Notes: generated from the sequence alone by a model not told the origin. 64,000 bases of DNA from Jiella marina (GCF_024359545.1 NZ_JAKQZG010000002.1:62001-126000); one strand, 5' to 3'; shown: positions 11,335-20,146, counted from the stretch's first letter. Program-made: numbers and translations.

Positions 11335-11577
11335 ATGAAGACGATCTTCGTGCAGTTCAAATGCCGGCCGGGCATGGCCTACAAGGTCGCCGACGATCTG
11401 GTCCTCGACGTCGAGGAGATCTCGGAGGTCTACTCTACCTCGGGCCACTACGATCTGATCGCCAAGTTCTATCTGCAGGACGATCAGGACATCGGCCATT
11501 TCGTCACCGAAAAGCTGCAGGTTCTGGAGGGCGTGTCGGATACCTTCACGCTGGTGGCGTTCAAGGCGTTCGGCTGA
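11335..11577 (+). CDS. Stand-alone Lrp/AsnC ligand-binding (RAM) domain protein
   Basis: An 80-residue protein consisting only of the RAM fold of Lrp/AsnC regulators (beta-alpha-beta-beta-alpha-beta: KTIFVQFKCRPGMAYKVADDL, VYSTSGHYDLIAKFYL, TFTLVAFKAFG). There is no DNA-binding domain. I placed the start at the ATG preceded by GGCAGGAGC, not at the longer upstream ATG. Such stand-alone modules bind amino acids or form oligomers in a few studied cases. Its place 67 bp after the importer operon suggests it senses the imported ligand (inference). Confidence 0.88.
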   Translation: MKTIFVQFKCRPGMAYKVADDLVLDVEEISEVYSTSGHYDLIAKFYLQDDQDIGHFVTEKLQVLEGVSDTFTLVAFKAFG

Positions 11578-11609
11578 CACGGGCTCCAGGCCCCGCCTTC
11601 CATCGAAAC

Positions 11610-12824
11610 TCAGGCCGTCAATTTCACAGGCATGCTGGGGGCTTGGCTTGCGCCTCTCGTGGCGGCCCCCCGCCGTTCTACCGGCGGCCAGACGCGGTTG
11701 CGGCCAGCCTGCTTGGCGGCGTAGAGCGCGCTGTCGGCCCCGGCGATGAGCGCGTCGCAGGCTTCCGGGGGCACACAGGCCGCCATCAGGCCCACACTCG
11801 CGGTGACCAAGCCCGCATCTTCCGCGCCCTCGTGTGGAATCGCCATTTCCACGATCCCTGTGCGAATGCGTTCCGCAACCCGATAAGCCTGCGAAAAGTC
11901 GGCGCCGTCCAGAAAGACCAGAAATTCCTCGCCGCCATAGCGCACCGCCAGATCGTCTTTGCCGGGTAGACTGGACCGGATGACCGCCGCGACGCGCTTG
12001 AGAGACAGATCGCCCACCAGATGGCCGTAATAGTCGTTGAACGGCTTGAAATGGTCGACGTCGATCATCAGGATCGCGAGCGGGCGTGCGCCGCTCCCGG
12101 CCCGATTGGCCAGTTCCTTCTCCAGACGCCGGCGGTTGAACAGACCGGTCAGGACATCCTTCTCGGCTTCGCGTTCGGCCAGTTCCAGCCGCGCCTGATC
12201 CTGGAGGCGGCGGAGGAAGCCGAGACGGGCATCCCATTGCATCTGCCGATTCGCCGAGAGGGAAAGATAGGCCGCGATCGCGATCATCATGGCGCCCACC
12301 TGGAGCACGGGCGCTGAGGCACCAACGCCAAGAAGCGTCCCGAGATAGATCGTGACGATCACCATGCTGGCGACGAGCGCGTGCCGATATTCGAGGCGGT
12401 AGAGAAGGTTCGTGTAGACCAGCACCATCACTGCCAGATACTGATAATGACTGGCTTCGCTATTGCCGGCGCTCAACGCGTAGATCGTCATGATCTGCGC
12501 CACCATCGCCACCGGCGGCAGGATCGCTGCGGTGTCCCTTACCACCGGGCCACGGCTCTTGAAGAACACCCATATGCTGGCAAGGAACAGCGGCGTGACG
12601 ACAAGAAGATGGATCTGTACGCTCAGCCAGAACAGTTCCGGCACGATAAGATAATCGACCAGCAGGAAAGCGTTATAGCAGATCAGTGTCGGGATGATCA
12701 GAGCCCGAGCCAGGTGCTTGCGATAGTTCAGACGGTGGGCGTGATAGGCGGCCTCGATCTCGGCCGGGAAGCGGGATCTGTAAACCCGGTCGGCGAGAAG
12801 CTGATCGATCTGCGAAAGTTCCAT
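11610..12824 (-). CDS. Membrane-bound diguanylate cyclase (GGDEF)
   Basis: A 404-residue protein that should make cyclic di-GMP from GTP. The N-terminal half contains about six hydrophobic segments (LARALIIPTLICYNAFLLVDYLI and following, up to MMIAIAAYLSLS), an uncharacterised membrane sensor. A short coiled coil (RRLQDQARLELAEREAEKD) leads to a GGDEF domain: DVLTGLFNRR, ILMIDVDHFKPFNDYYGH, and the active-site loop RYGGEEFLVFL near residue 295. The RxxD inhibitory site that normally precedes the active loop is absent (LPGKDDLAVRYGG), so product feedback of the classical type is not expected. Confidence 0.93.
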   Translation of the reverse strand: MELSQIDQLLADRVYRSRFPAEIEAAYHAHRLNYRKHLARALIIPTLICYNAFLLVDYLIVPELFWLSVQIHLLVVTPLFLASIWVFFKSRGPVVRDTAAILPPVAMVAQIMTIYALSAGNSEASHYQYLAVMVLVYTNLLYRLEYRHALVASMVIVTIYLGTLLGVGASAPVLQVGAMMIAIAAYLSLSANRQMQWDARLGFLRRLQDQARLELAEREAEKDVLTGLFNRRRLEKELANRAGSGARPLAILMIDVDHFKPFNDYYGHLVGDLSLKRVAAVIRSSLPGKDDLAVRYGGEEFLVFLDGADFSQAYRVAERIRTGIVEMAIPHEGAEDAGLVTASVGLMAACVPPEACDALIAGADSALYAAKQAGRNRVWPPVERRGAATRGASQAPSMPVKLTA

Positions 12825-13020
12825 CTAACGGTCGTGCGTCCGGGACAACTGACGAAACGCTAGACCATAGGTCCTGAAAATTGGGTTGAGTAAATTGCTC
12901 CGCTTTCGATCAAAATCCGGCACCCGGACACCGACGGCCAGGTGAAGGCAATTTCGCTCGTCTCTTGCAGCGGCGATCAACCCTTCTGGGCAGACGGAGG
13001 CGGCAGGTCCGAAAGCAGCA

Positions 13021-13047
13021 GCGCCGGCACCGCAGTCGGGCCGGCGC
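13021..13047 (-). terminator. Putative terminator hairpin after the Omp25/31-like gene
   Basis: A perfect 8-bp GC stem (GCGCCGGC / GCCGGCGC) with an 11-nt loop lies 15 bp beyond the stop of the outer-membrane protein gene, reading on the minus strand. The following sequence CTGCTGCTTTCGG has only a weak T run, so it may be an inefficient terminator or a 3' mRNA-stabilising hairpin. Confidence 0.45.
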
Positions 13048-13062
13048 GCGAGCCGTCGCATC

Positions 13063-13872
13063 CTACCAGAGCGAGTAGCGAATGCCCGCCTGGATCGTGT
13101 GGCGCTTGAACCCGTCATCCTCACCATCCACCGTCAAGCTGGCGCCGGAGGTGTCGACGACGGTGACATTGCTTCTCGTCCCACCGTCGACGTCGGTGTA
13201 GCGGTAGCCGACATCGAGCTTGAGGTTCTTGGACACGTCGTAGGAAAGACCCGCCATCAAAGAATAGGCGAACCGCCAGCTGTCGGAATTGCCGAGATCG
13301 ACGTCGAAATTGTCGCTGCAGTCCGAACCGGCCAATATGCAGTTATTGTCGTAGGAGACCTGCACCGCCCCGGCGCCGGCACCGACATAGGGGGTGAACC
13401 CCGCATAGGTGCCGAGATCGACATAGGCGTTGCCCATCACCTCCCAGGCGGTGACGTCGCCGCCGATCGTGGTGTTGGCGGCAGCGAAGTTGGCGTCGCT
13501 TACATCCGCAGTCCAGTATCCGACCGTGGCGTCGGCGCGGAGAAATTCGTTGAACTTGTAGCCCGCGCCGATGCTGAATGTCGGAGCCGCGTCGATTTCC
13601 AGCCCATCATAGGAGCCGCGGAACAGATCGGTAATGGCGGTGCCATCGTCGAACTGAAGAGTGAAGTCCGACGGCGCATCGCTCTTGAAGCTGTAGCCGA
13701 CATCGCCGCGCAGATACCAGCCCGTGCCGATCTCGACGGGAACCACTTCCGGAACATCCTGATAGACGGGCGCGTCGTAGATCGGCGGAAGAATATCGGC
13801 CGCGGAGGCGGCACCGCTCCAGCCCATTGCCGCCATCGCCGTTCCGGCCATGATCCAAGTCGTCAGTCGCAT
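13063..13872 (-). CDS. Outer membrane beta-barrel protein, Omp25/Omp31-like
   Basis: A 269-residue protein with a signal peptide (about residues 1-24, ending GAASA). After a short proline-rich spacer come alternating beta strands: GWYLRGDVGYSFKS, TFSIGAGYKFNEFLRADATVGYW, and so on. The final strand HTIQAGIRYSLW ends in an aromatic residue, the sorting signal for the Bam complex. An eight-stranded barrel of the Omp25/31 family of Hyphomicrobiales is the best fit; these are abundant surface proteins that link to the cell wall. A CtrA-like site lies 84-100 bp upstream of the start. Confidence 0.9.
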   Translation of the reverse strand: MRLTTWIMAGTAMAAMGWSGAASAADILPPIYDAPVYQDVPEVVPVEIGTGWYLRGDVGYSFKSDAPSDFTLQFDDGTAITDLFRGSYDGLEIDAAPTFSIGAGYKFNEFLRADATVGYWTADVSDANFAAANTTIGGDVTAWEVMGNAYVDLGTYAGFTPYVGAGAGAVQVSYDNNCILAGSDCSDNFDVDLGNSDSWRFAYSLMAGLSYDVSKNLKLDVGYRYTDVDGGTRSNVTVVDTSGASLTVDGEDDGFKRHTIQAGIRYSLW

Positions 13873-13955
13873 CGAACCGTTCCCTCGCCACTTCGGGACA
13901 AAACCGCCGGCGCGGTTCGATCCGCGCCTTCGATCCGGACTTTGGCAGGGAAGGG

Positions 13956-13972
13956 TTAACGCGGAATTAACC
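13956..13972. promoter_or_regulatory. Candidate CtrA binding site upstream of the Omp gene
   Basis: TTAACGCGGAATTAACC matches the alphaproteobacterial CtrA consensus TTAA-N7-TTAAC exactly, and because the arms are GGTTAA/TTAACC it matches on both strands. Another half site (TTAACC) follows at 13980-13985. It lies about 90 bp upstream of the outer-membrane protein start and overlaps the stop codon of the acyl-CoA synthetase gene. CtrA is known to control outer-membrane proteins including Omp25 in Brucella, so the position makes sense. Confidence 0.6.
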
Positions 13973-15676
13973 GTGTTCGTTAACCTTGTCTCTCAACGGT
14001 TTTTTCACTCTTGCGCGCTCCACGACCGCGGCCTGGTCGCCCAGGGGGCCGGCTGCGGCTTCGGCCGCGGCCTTTTCGCGGAACATGCGGCGAACGATCT
14101 TGCCGCTCGTCGTGAGCGGCATTTCGGCGACGAAGGCAAGTTCGCGGGGGTATTCGTGTGCGGAAAGCCGTTCGCGGACGAAGTGCTGGATCTCGAAGGC
14201 CAGTCCCGCATCCGCCCCGTCCGGGTCATGCAGGACCACATAGGCCTTGACGATCTCGGTCCGCAGCGGGTCGGGCTTGCCGACCACCGCCGCAAGCTTC
14301 ACCGCCGGGTGGGACAGAAGGCAGTTTTCCACGTCGCCCGGCCCGATCCGGTAGCCGGCCGAGGTGATGATATCGTCGTCGCGGCCGATGAAGGCGACAT
14401 AGCCCGCCTCGTCCATCGTGGCCTGATCGCCGGTGAGCAGCCATTCGCCGGCAAACTTCGCGGCCGTGGCTTCCGGGTCCTGCCAATAGTTCAGGAACAT
14501 CACCGGGTCGGGCGCCCGCACCGCGATCGTCCCGGCGACGCCGGGCGGAACCGGCCGCCCTTCCTCGTCGACGAGCGCCACCAGATGGCCCGGAACCGGC
14601 TTGCCGATCGCCCCGCCCTTCGAGACGCCGAAGGCGGCCGAGGAGCCGAGCACCATGTTGCATTCGGTCTGGCCGTAGAACTCGTTGACCGTCAGGCCGA
14701 GACGGTCGCGAGCCCAGTCGTAGGTCGCCGCGGGCAGGCTCTCACCCGCCGAGCCGATGGTGCGCAGATCGAGGTCCTCGAAGGCGGCGCGATCCTCGAC
14801 ACCAGCCAGCATTCTCAGCGCCGTCGCCGGCAGAAAGGCGTTGCGAACCTTCTGGCGCGCCATCAGCGCGAAGGCCTCTTCCGCCCGGAACCGGGCGGCG
14901 GTGAAGACAACGGGCACGCCGAAATAGAGCGAGGGCAGCAAGGCGTTCAGGAGTCCGCCGGCCCAGGCCCAGTCGGACGGCGTCCACAGCCGGTCGCCCT
15001 CTTTGGGAAATCCCTCATGGTGAAACTGCATGCCCGGCAGATGGCCCATCAGCACTCGATGGCCATGGAGCGCGCCCTTGGGCGGCCCGGTGGTGCCCGA
15101 GGTAAAGATGATCATCGCCGGGTCGTCCGGCCCGGTCGCCGTCTCTTCGTCAGGACCCTCATCGCCGGCGAGCATCGCCTCGAAGTCACGATAGCCGGAG
15201 CCCGAACTCATGTCGCCATCGACGACCACGACAGTCTCCAGCGCAGGAAGCGGAGCGTCGATCGCCTCCAGCGTCGCAAGGGCGGCTGCATGGATCACCA
15301 CCATCCGCGCGCCCGAGGCCGCCAGCCGGTAGCCGAGCGCCTCCGGCCCGAAACGCTGGGCGAGCGGCACGGCGATCGCGCCCCTGCGATAGACGCCGAG
15401 ATGGGCGATCGCGGCGGCAAAACTCTGCGGCAGGACGATCGCCACCCGATCGCCGCGGCCCACGCCGGTCTTCGCCATCGCCCCGGCAAAGCGACGCGAG
15501 GCTCCGGCGAGTTCGCCATAGGTCATCGTTCGGGCGGCCGCCGGCCCACGATCCTCGATCAGGCAGACGCGATCGCGCGCGCGCGCCGCCCAGACGTCGG
15601 CGCAGGCACGGGCAATGTTGAAGCGCGGCGGCAGCTGCCAGCGGAAATTGGCGTAAAGTGACTCGTAGGCTTTCAT
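13967..15676 (-). CDS. AMP-dependent acyl-CoA synthetase/ligase
   Basis: A 569-residue member of the ANL superfamily, which activates a carboxylic acid with ATP and then forms the CoA thioester. The P-loop motif IIFTSGTTGPPKGALHGH lies near residue 190, the A5 region VNEFYGQTECNMV near 335, the A7 aspartate in WLLTGDQA near 430, and the A10 lysine in LPTT/PLTTSGKIVRRMFRE near 540. Acid preference cannot be read from sequence, although the layout suggests acetyl/medium-chain or 'AMP-binding' synthetases. I start at MKAYESLYANFRWQLP; the longer frame upstream is not family-like. It stands alone, followed by the porin gene. Confidence 0.93.
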   Translation of the reverse strand: MKAYESLYANFRWQLPPRFNIARACADVWAARARDRVCLIEDRGPAAARTMTYGELAGASRRFAGAMAKTGVGRGDRVAIVLPQSFAAAIAHLGVYRRGAIAVPLAQRFGPEALGYRLAASGARMVVIHAAALATLEAIDAPLPALETVVVVDGDMSSGSGYRDFEAMLAGDEGPDEETATGPDDPAMIIFTSGTTGPPKGALHGHRVLMGHLPGMQFHHEGFPKEGDRLWTPSDWAWAGGLLNALLPSLYFGVPVVFTAARFRAEEAFALMARQKVRNAFLPATALRMLAGVEDRAAFEDLDLRTIGSAGESLPAATYDWARDRLGLTVNEFYGQTECNMVLGSSAAFGVSKGGAIGKPVPGHLVALVDEEGRPVPPGVAGTIAVRAPDPVMFLNYWQDPEATAAKFAGEWLLTGDQATMDEAGYVAFIGRDDDIITSAGYRIGPGDVENCLLSHPAVKLAAVVGKPDPLRTEIVKAYVVLHDPDGADAGLAFEIQHFVRERLSAHEYPRELAFVAEMPLTTSGKIVRRMFREKAAAEAAAGPLGDQAAVVERARVKKPLRDKVNEHG

Positions 15677-15978
15677 GGCTCGCGCCTTTTCGTGCGTCGC
15701 GCCCTTCATAGCGACCCGACTTCGCACATGCAGCATCATTTCGCATCGCAGCGAGCCGATTGGAAGGTGTGAGGCGTTGCGACGCCGTGCATGGCCGGCC
15801 GCCATGTCCGTTTTCACGTCATTGCGATGCACCGGAACGAGGCGATTGCGGCCCCGCGAGGGACTGTCTGCAGCAGAATCACCCTTGTTCGCGGCCTGCT
15901 CCCGACCCTCTCACGCATCGACAAGGCGGCGAAGTTGATGTTTTATCCCCGACGATGACAAGGGGCGGTCACAGACGA
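15677..15978. other. 302-bp divergent intergenic region
   Basis: This gap holds the promoters of the acyl-CoA synthetase (leftward) and the YARHG protein (rightward). I see no convincing repeat, operator or RNA gene in it. Confidence 0.5.
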
Positions 15979-17346
15979 ATGAACGGAGGCAGCTTCCGAA
16001 CATGGATGTATCGACCGATGCTTGAAATCATCGTGCACTTGCGACGTCTCGCCTCTCTCTTCCGTTTCGTCATGCTCTTCGCGATCAGTGCCCTCGTTGC
16101 CGGTGGCATGATGCTGCGGCCGGCAGCGGCGGCGGAGCGTCTGGAACGGTGGGAACTCGAGGTCCTGATCAATCTCCAGGGCCTCCAGACGGACCGGCAA
16201 TGTGTTCCCAATGGCGACGCGCAGTCGATCCATATTCTCGGCGTTTCCGCCGACGACACGCTGCTCGACGAGGTGGCGCGCACCGCGATCCTTACCGATC
16301 TCAGCCAGTTGATCGCGGTCCGGACCAATGCCCGCACCACCAAGGCCGACAATTTCCAGTCGATCGCCACGAGCTATTCGGGAGTCCAGGATCAGAACAC
16401 CCGCGAGCTCGGGCGGCTGATCGAAGCCGCCTCCAATGCCGACATCACGGTTCTGGTGCGTCCCTATCGCGACCGCGGCGCGAGTGTCGATGCCGAAATC
16501 CGCCTGTGGGCCCGCGGCGCCGGCACCGCCAATTCAGGACTCAACTGCGTTCAGTCCTTCAATGTCGAGATCCCGACGAAAGAGATCGATCCGGCCTGCG
16601 CCCCAGCCTTCGCCAAAGCGAAGCAGGACGGCGATCCGGCACGGCTGGAAGCGTTTCGTGACTTCTTCCCGCAATGCCCGGAGGCAGCGGAGGCCGACCG
16701 GCTGGTGACCGAACTCAAGGCGGAAGAGGCGCAAAGGGCCGAGCGCGAGCGCTGCGAGCGCAACTTCGCCCGCGCCCGCGCCGAGGGCACGGTCTCGGCC
16801 TATTCGATCTTTCTCGATGAGAACATCGACTGCCCGGGCCGCGACGTGGTGATGGCGCTGAGAGATCAGGCGCGCAAATCCGAAGAGTGCGAGACCGCCT
16901 ATCGCGATGCCCGCCGCCTCGACACGATTGACGGCTACGAGAAGTTCCTGCTCGACAATCGCGCCTGCCCCCAGGCCGATACCGCCTCGGCCTTCCTCAC
17001 CATGAAGCGGCAGGAAGAACAGCGCGCGCAGGAGCCCGACCCGGCACCCTCCCAGCAGGCCGCGCGCAGTCAGCAGCCCCAGTATCAGCCGCCCGCCGGC
17101 AATCAGTCCTCATACAATACGGCGAGCTATCGGGGCTATCCGATCCCCGCCGATCTCGCCCGTTCCCAGTGTGGACAGCTCTGGTACATGCGCAATCTGA
17201 TCTATCACCTGAACGGCTACTGCTTCAAAACCGCCAAGGCGCAGCGCTATTTCTCCAATGCGAGTTGCTATGGCGGCACGCCGAGCGGCAGCGATGCGCG
17301 GGAGGTAAGTCGCATTCAGGCGCTGGAACGGCAGAATGGCTGCTGA
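15979..17346 (+). CDS. YARHG domain protein with N-terminal membrane anchor or signal
   Basis: A 455-residue exported protein. A hydrophobic segment (FVMLFAISALVAGGMMLRPAAAA, about residues 30-52) is a signal peptide or anchor. The middle has paired cysteine repeats (CERNFARARAEGTVSAYSIF...CPG and CETAYRDARRLDTIDGYEKF...CPQ) of about 45 residues each, then a Gln/Pro-rich linker. The C-terminal 75 residues form a YARHG domain (CGQLWYMRNLIYHLNGYCFKT), an extracellular domain often found next to peptidases or caspase-like domains. ATGs at 16006 and 16018 are alternative starts. The downstream gene is an M15 peptidase, so both may act on the cell wall (inference). Confidence 0.8.
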   Translation: MNGGSFRTWMYRPMLEIIVHLRRLASLFRFVMLFAISALVAGGMMLRPAAAAERLERWELEVLINLQGLQTDRQCVPNGDAQSIHILGVSADDTLLDEVARTAILTDLSQLIAVRTNARTTKADNFQSIATSYSGVQDQNTRELGRLIEAASNADITVLVRPYRDRGASVDAEIRLWARGAGTANSGLNCVQSFNVEIPTKEIDPACAPAFAKAKQDGDPARLEAFRDFFPQCPEAAEADRLVTELKAEEAQRAERERCERNFARARAEGTVSAYSIFLDENIDCPGRDVVMALRDQARKSEECETAYRDARRLDTIDGYEKFLLDNRACPQADTASAFLTMKRQEEQRAQEPDPAPSQQAARSQQPQYQPPAGNQSSYNTASYRGYPIPADLARSQCGQLWYMRNLIYHLNGYCFKTAKAQRYFSNASCYGGTPSGSDAREVSRIQALERQNGC

Positions 17347-17400
17347 TCGCGCCCTGCGCTCCCGCCCTGGCGGCGAGCGCATTGCTCAGGGACGAAAAAG

Positions 17401-18285
17401 ATGGCCGCGTGCCTAGGGACTTGCGCACAAGGCTGCAGCGTGAAGGCGGCTCGCCGCAGCTTCCCATTCTGCTGGGGTCGCCTGCCTGCCGTCCTTGCCC
17501 TGACCGTGATCTGTGCCCTTGCCGCCATGGGCCCGGCAATTGCGGCCTCAATTCCACTATTTGATCGGCTGGAAGCGCTCCAGACCGCCTATCCCGAGCA
17601 GATCGCCGCGATCGAGCTCGACGCGCTGGTCATGCGCGACGGAACCCGGATTCCGATCGATGACGGTGAGGCGAAGGAGCATCAGACAAAGCTCGCCCGG
17701 GCGGATATCGAGGACATGCTGTCGCAGATCTATCCGATCGGGCGCTGCGATCAGGGAGCACCGCCGCCTCGAGACTCTGATCCGGGGCGCATCCGGAACG
17801 ACGCCTTCTTCCGCGCCGTCTACGGTTCGTCCCGCGAGATCGCGGAGAGCCGCCTCGTTCCGGTCGACTGGTTCGGAACACGGCTGCGCTTTACCGAAAC
17901 CGGCGGCGCTGATCAGGCCCTCGCCGCCGTCGCGCGCGATCTCGCCGCACTCGGCCGCTCCTTTCGGAAGTACCTGACGCCCTCTGCCGGGACCTTCAAC
18001 TGGCGGATGATCGCCGGTACGGATCGTCTCAGCGCCCACAGTTTCGGCGCGGCCATCGACATCAACACATCCGTTGCAGACTACTGGCGCTGGGCGGGCG
18101 GCAAGCCCGGCAACGTTCCCGCCTACCGCAACCGCGTTCCTCGCGAGATCGTCGAAATCTTCGAACGCCACGGCTTCATCTGGGGCGGCAAGTGGTATCA
18201 CTACGACACCATGCATTTCGAATACCGGCCTGAACTGATCGCCATCGGTCGCATGGCCGAAGCGCAAGGCTGTCCGCCGGATTGA
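17401..18285 (+). CDS. M15 family metallopeptidase (D-Ala-D-Ala carboxypeptidase/VanY-like)
   Basis: A 294-residue secreted or periplasmic zinc peptidase. The N-terminus contains a hydrophobic export segment (PAVLALTVICALAAMGPAIAAS, about residues 24-50). The zinc ligands are visible as HSFGAAIDIN (His and Asp, near residue 217) and HYDTMHFEYRPEL (second His, near 270), with WGGKW between, matching the M15 peptidase core. Family members cleave D-Ala-containing peptide cross-bridges of peptidoglycan. It follows the YARHG gene by 54 bp and is probably cotranscribed. Confidence 0.9.
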   Translation: MAACLGTCAQGCSVKAARRSFPFCWGRLPAVLALTVICALAAMGPAIAASIPLFDRLEALQTAYPEQIAAIELDALVMRDGTRIPIDDGEAKEHQTKLARADIEDMLSQIYPIGRCDQGAPPPRDSDPGRIRNDAFFRAVYGSSREIAESRLVPVDWFGTRLRFTETGGADQALAAVARDLAALGRSFRKYLTPSAGTFNWRMIAGTDRLSAHSFGAAIDINTSVADYWRWAGGKPGNVPAYRNRVPREIVEIFERHGFIWGGKWYHYDTMHFEYRPELIAIGRMAEAQGCPPD

Positions 18286-18692
18286 CGAGCGGATGTCGGG
18301 CCTCCTAGGCGGGGTCTTCCGGCGCTGACGGCAGATTCGGTAACGCCTGTAGAACTGAGGACGAGCACTAGCCTCGCCCTCGGGGCGGCTGCGAACTTAC
18401 CGAGACGGCACGAGCGCGGGCGGGCCAGGATTTTCCGGGGGCGCGCACAGGAGCGTGCGCCAATTTTGACGTGACGAAATCTACGCGACAGATCGTCGCA
18501 CTTGATTCAACACCCTGACATTAAAGAAAAATCTCTTACCACACGCCTTCCTCACGGGAATGGCATTGACCGGGACCGCGCGCTTTTCAGCATTTTCATG
18601 TAGACGGGCGCCAATCGAGCTTTTCTTTACTTTTCGAGCAAATGCCCACCGCCTCCCGGCGGGCTCGCTCCTGTGATCAATCCGAGGTCGTC
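18286..18692. other. 407-bp intergenic region without a recognisable gene
   Basis: No supported reading frame lies here. The right half becomes AT-richer (around 18475-18545: TTGATTCAACACCCTGACAT, then TTAAAGAAAAATCTCTTACC), which fits a promoter for the receiver-like gene and a long leader, or a small RNA. There is no clear terminator. Confidence 0.4.
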
Positions 18693-19145
18693 ATGCTGTC
18701 CGCCGCAAGCGAACGGGCTCCTTGCCTTGACCGTTCCTTCCCGCAGGTCCCGGAGATCGCCGTGCTCTGCGCCTGCCGCAACCGCACGGATCTTCACCGC
18801 TACGAGAATTATGCCGGGATTCTGGGATGGAAGATCGAAGCCACAACCGAAATCGCCAAGGTCCGGCAATTGGCCGAGACGATAAGGTTCGACGCGGTTG
18901 TCGTGGCCGGACTGGTTGAAGACCAAGCCGGTTGCGACGTCATTGCCGACATCCGTTCCGGATCCGGACCGAACAGGGATGCTCCCGTCATGCTGGTTCT
19001 CGACCATCTGAGCGAACGGGAAACCAGCTGGGGCAGCGATGTCCGGGTTGACTGGATGGAGTTCGAGGACGTCCTGCTGTCGACGTTCCGCATCAAGCTT
19101 CTGAAACTGGCCGAAAGCGCGGCGCGGTTGGCGGAGAAGCGATAG
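18693..19145 (+). CDS. Degenerate receiver-like protein, unknown function
   Basis: A 150-residue protein whose alpha/beta pattern resembles a response-regulator receiver domain: EIAVLCACRNRTDLHRYENYAGILGWKIEATTE, then FDAVVVAGLVEDQAGCDVIADIRS and APVMLVLDHLSER. The acidic pair after the first strand and the phospho-aspartate at the end of the third strand are not evident (VVVAGL replaces the usual 'D'), and the C-terminal Lys is not clear. It is therefore either a pseudo-receiver or a different flavodoxin-like fold. No DNA-binding or output domain is attached. It precedes glpR by 181 bp and is probably an independent transcript. Confidence 0.6.
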   Translation: MLSAASERAPCLDRSFPQVPEIAVLCACRNRTDLHRYENYAGILGWKIEATTEIAKVRQLAETIRFDAVVVAGLVEDQAGCDVIADIRSGSGPNRDAPVMLVLDHLSERETSWGSDVRVDWMEFEDVLLSTFRIKLLKLAESAARLAEKR

Positions 19146-19259
19146 CCCGTTCCCGATTGCGCGGCCGTATTCCTCCTGGCGGCCGTAGCGGCGACGGTGG
19201 CGTGGGGCGCGCCATCGGCGCCTCAGGCGGCGGCGATCCGATTGCGGGTCGCCGCCGCC

Positions 19260-19289
19260 TTTCGTTTGTTGCGCTTCGCTTTCGTTTTG
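19260..19289. promoter_or_regulatory. Candidate GlpR operator upstream of glpR
   Basis: Two copies of TTTCGTTT lie 20 bp apart (TTTCGTTTG at 19260, TTTCGTTTTG at 19280), with a TTCGC between, 38-67 bp upstream of the glpR ATG. The same element recurs upstream of glpD. Known GlpR sites have TTCG-centred half-sites, so autoregulation is likely. Confidence 0.5.
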
Positions 19290-19326
19290 CCCATGATCGT
19301 CTGGGGCCACGGGGGAGGAGAGCGCG

Positions 19327-20127
19327 ATGCTCAGCAATCGCCAGATGCAGATCATGGAAACGGCGAAACGATCCGGCCGCGTTCTCGTCGATGATTTGGC
19401 TGCGCGGTTCGAGGTCTCGCTCCAGACCATTCGCAAGGATCTCAACGAACTGTGCGAGGCGCGAATGCTGGCCCGCGTCCATGGCGGGGCGATCCTTTCT
19501 TCCGGGGTGGAGAATGTCGGCTACGATGCAAGGCGCATGATCGCAGCCGATGAAAAGAGCGCGATCGGCCGGGCCGTGGCCGACCTGATCCCCAACCGAG
19601 CCTCCCTCTTCATCAACATCGGCACGACCACCGAGGCGGTGGCGCATCAGCTCCTCAGGCACTCGGGCCTGATGGTGATCACCAACAACATCAATGTCGC
19701 GACCGCCATGCGCCCCTATCCGGAGGTGGAAGTGGTGATCGCCGGCGGCGTCGTGCGGCGCTCCGACGGCGGCATCGTCGGCGAAGCGGCCGTGGACTTC
19801 ATCCGTCAGTTCAAGGTGGACTACGCCGTGATCGGGGCATCGGCCATCGACGCCGACGGCTCGCTCCTCGACTTCGATTATCGCGAGGTGCGCGTCGCCC
19901 AAGCGATCATCGGCAATGCCCGCAACGTGATCCTGGCCGCCGATTCCTCGAAATTCGATCGCTCCGCTCCGGTGCGCATCGGCCATCTGGACCAGGTCCA
20001 GACCTTCGTCACCGACCGCGCACCCTCCTCGATCGCCTCGATCTGCCGAGAGGCGAAGGTCAAGCTCGTCGAGACGGGAGACGGCGACGCTGATCATGCC
20101 GATCCCGCGGATGGCGCCGCAGCCTGA
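19327..20127 (+). CDS. glpR: Glycerol regulon repressor, DeoR family
   Basis: A 266-residue DeoR-type repressor. The N-terminal helix-turn-helix (MLSNRQMQIMETAKRSGRVLVDDLAARFEVSLQTIRKDLNEL) is followed by the linker motif ARVHGGAI and a sugar-phosphate-binding domain of the ribose-isomerase-like type (SLFINIGTTTEAVAHQL, VITNNINVA, AADSSKFDR). The order glpR-glpD and the downstream glycerol genes identify it. GlpR is expected to repress the glp genes until glycerol-3-phosphate binds. It has a GGGGGAGGAGAG ribosome site. Confidence 0.93.
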   Translation: MLSNRQMQIMETAKRSGRVLVDDLAARFEVSLQTIRKDLNELCEARMLARVHGGAILSSGVENVGYDARRMIAADEKSAIGRAVADLIPNRASLFINIGTTTEAVAHQLLRHSGLMVITNNINVATAMRPYPEVEVVIAGGVVRRSDGGIVGEAAVDFIRQFKVDYAVIGASAIDADGSLLDFDYREVRVAQAIIGNARNVILAADSSKFDRSAPVRIGHLDQVQTFVTDRAPSSIASICREAKVKLVETGDGDADHADPADGAAA

Positions 20128-20146
20128 CATTGCCTAGCCAGCGCAT

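Noticed and set aside
13850-15661. 603-codon plus-strand frame antisense to the acyl-CoA synthetase
   Set aside because: The minus strand encodes all ANL-superfamily motifs; the antisense reading has none.
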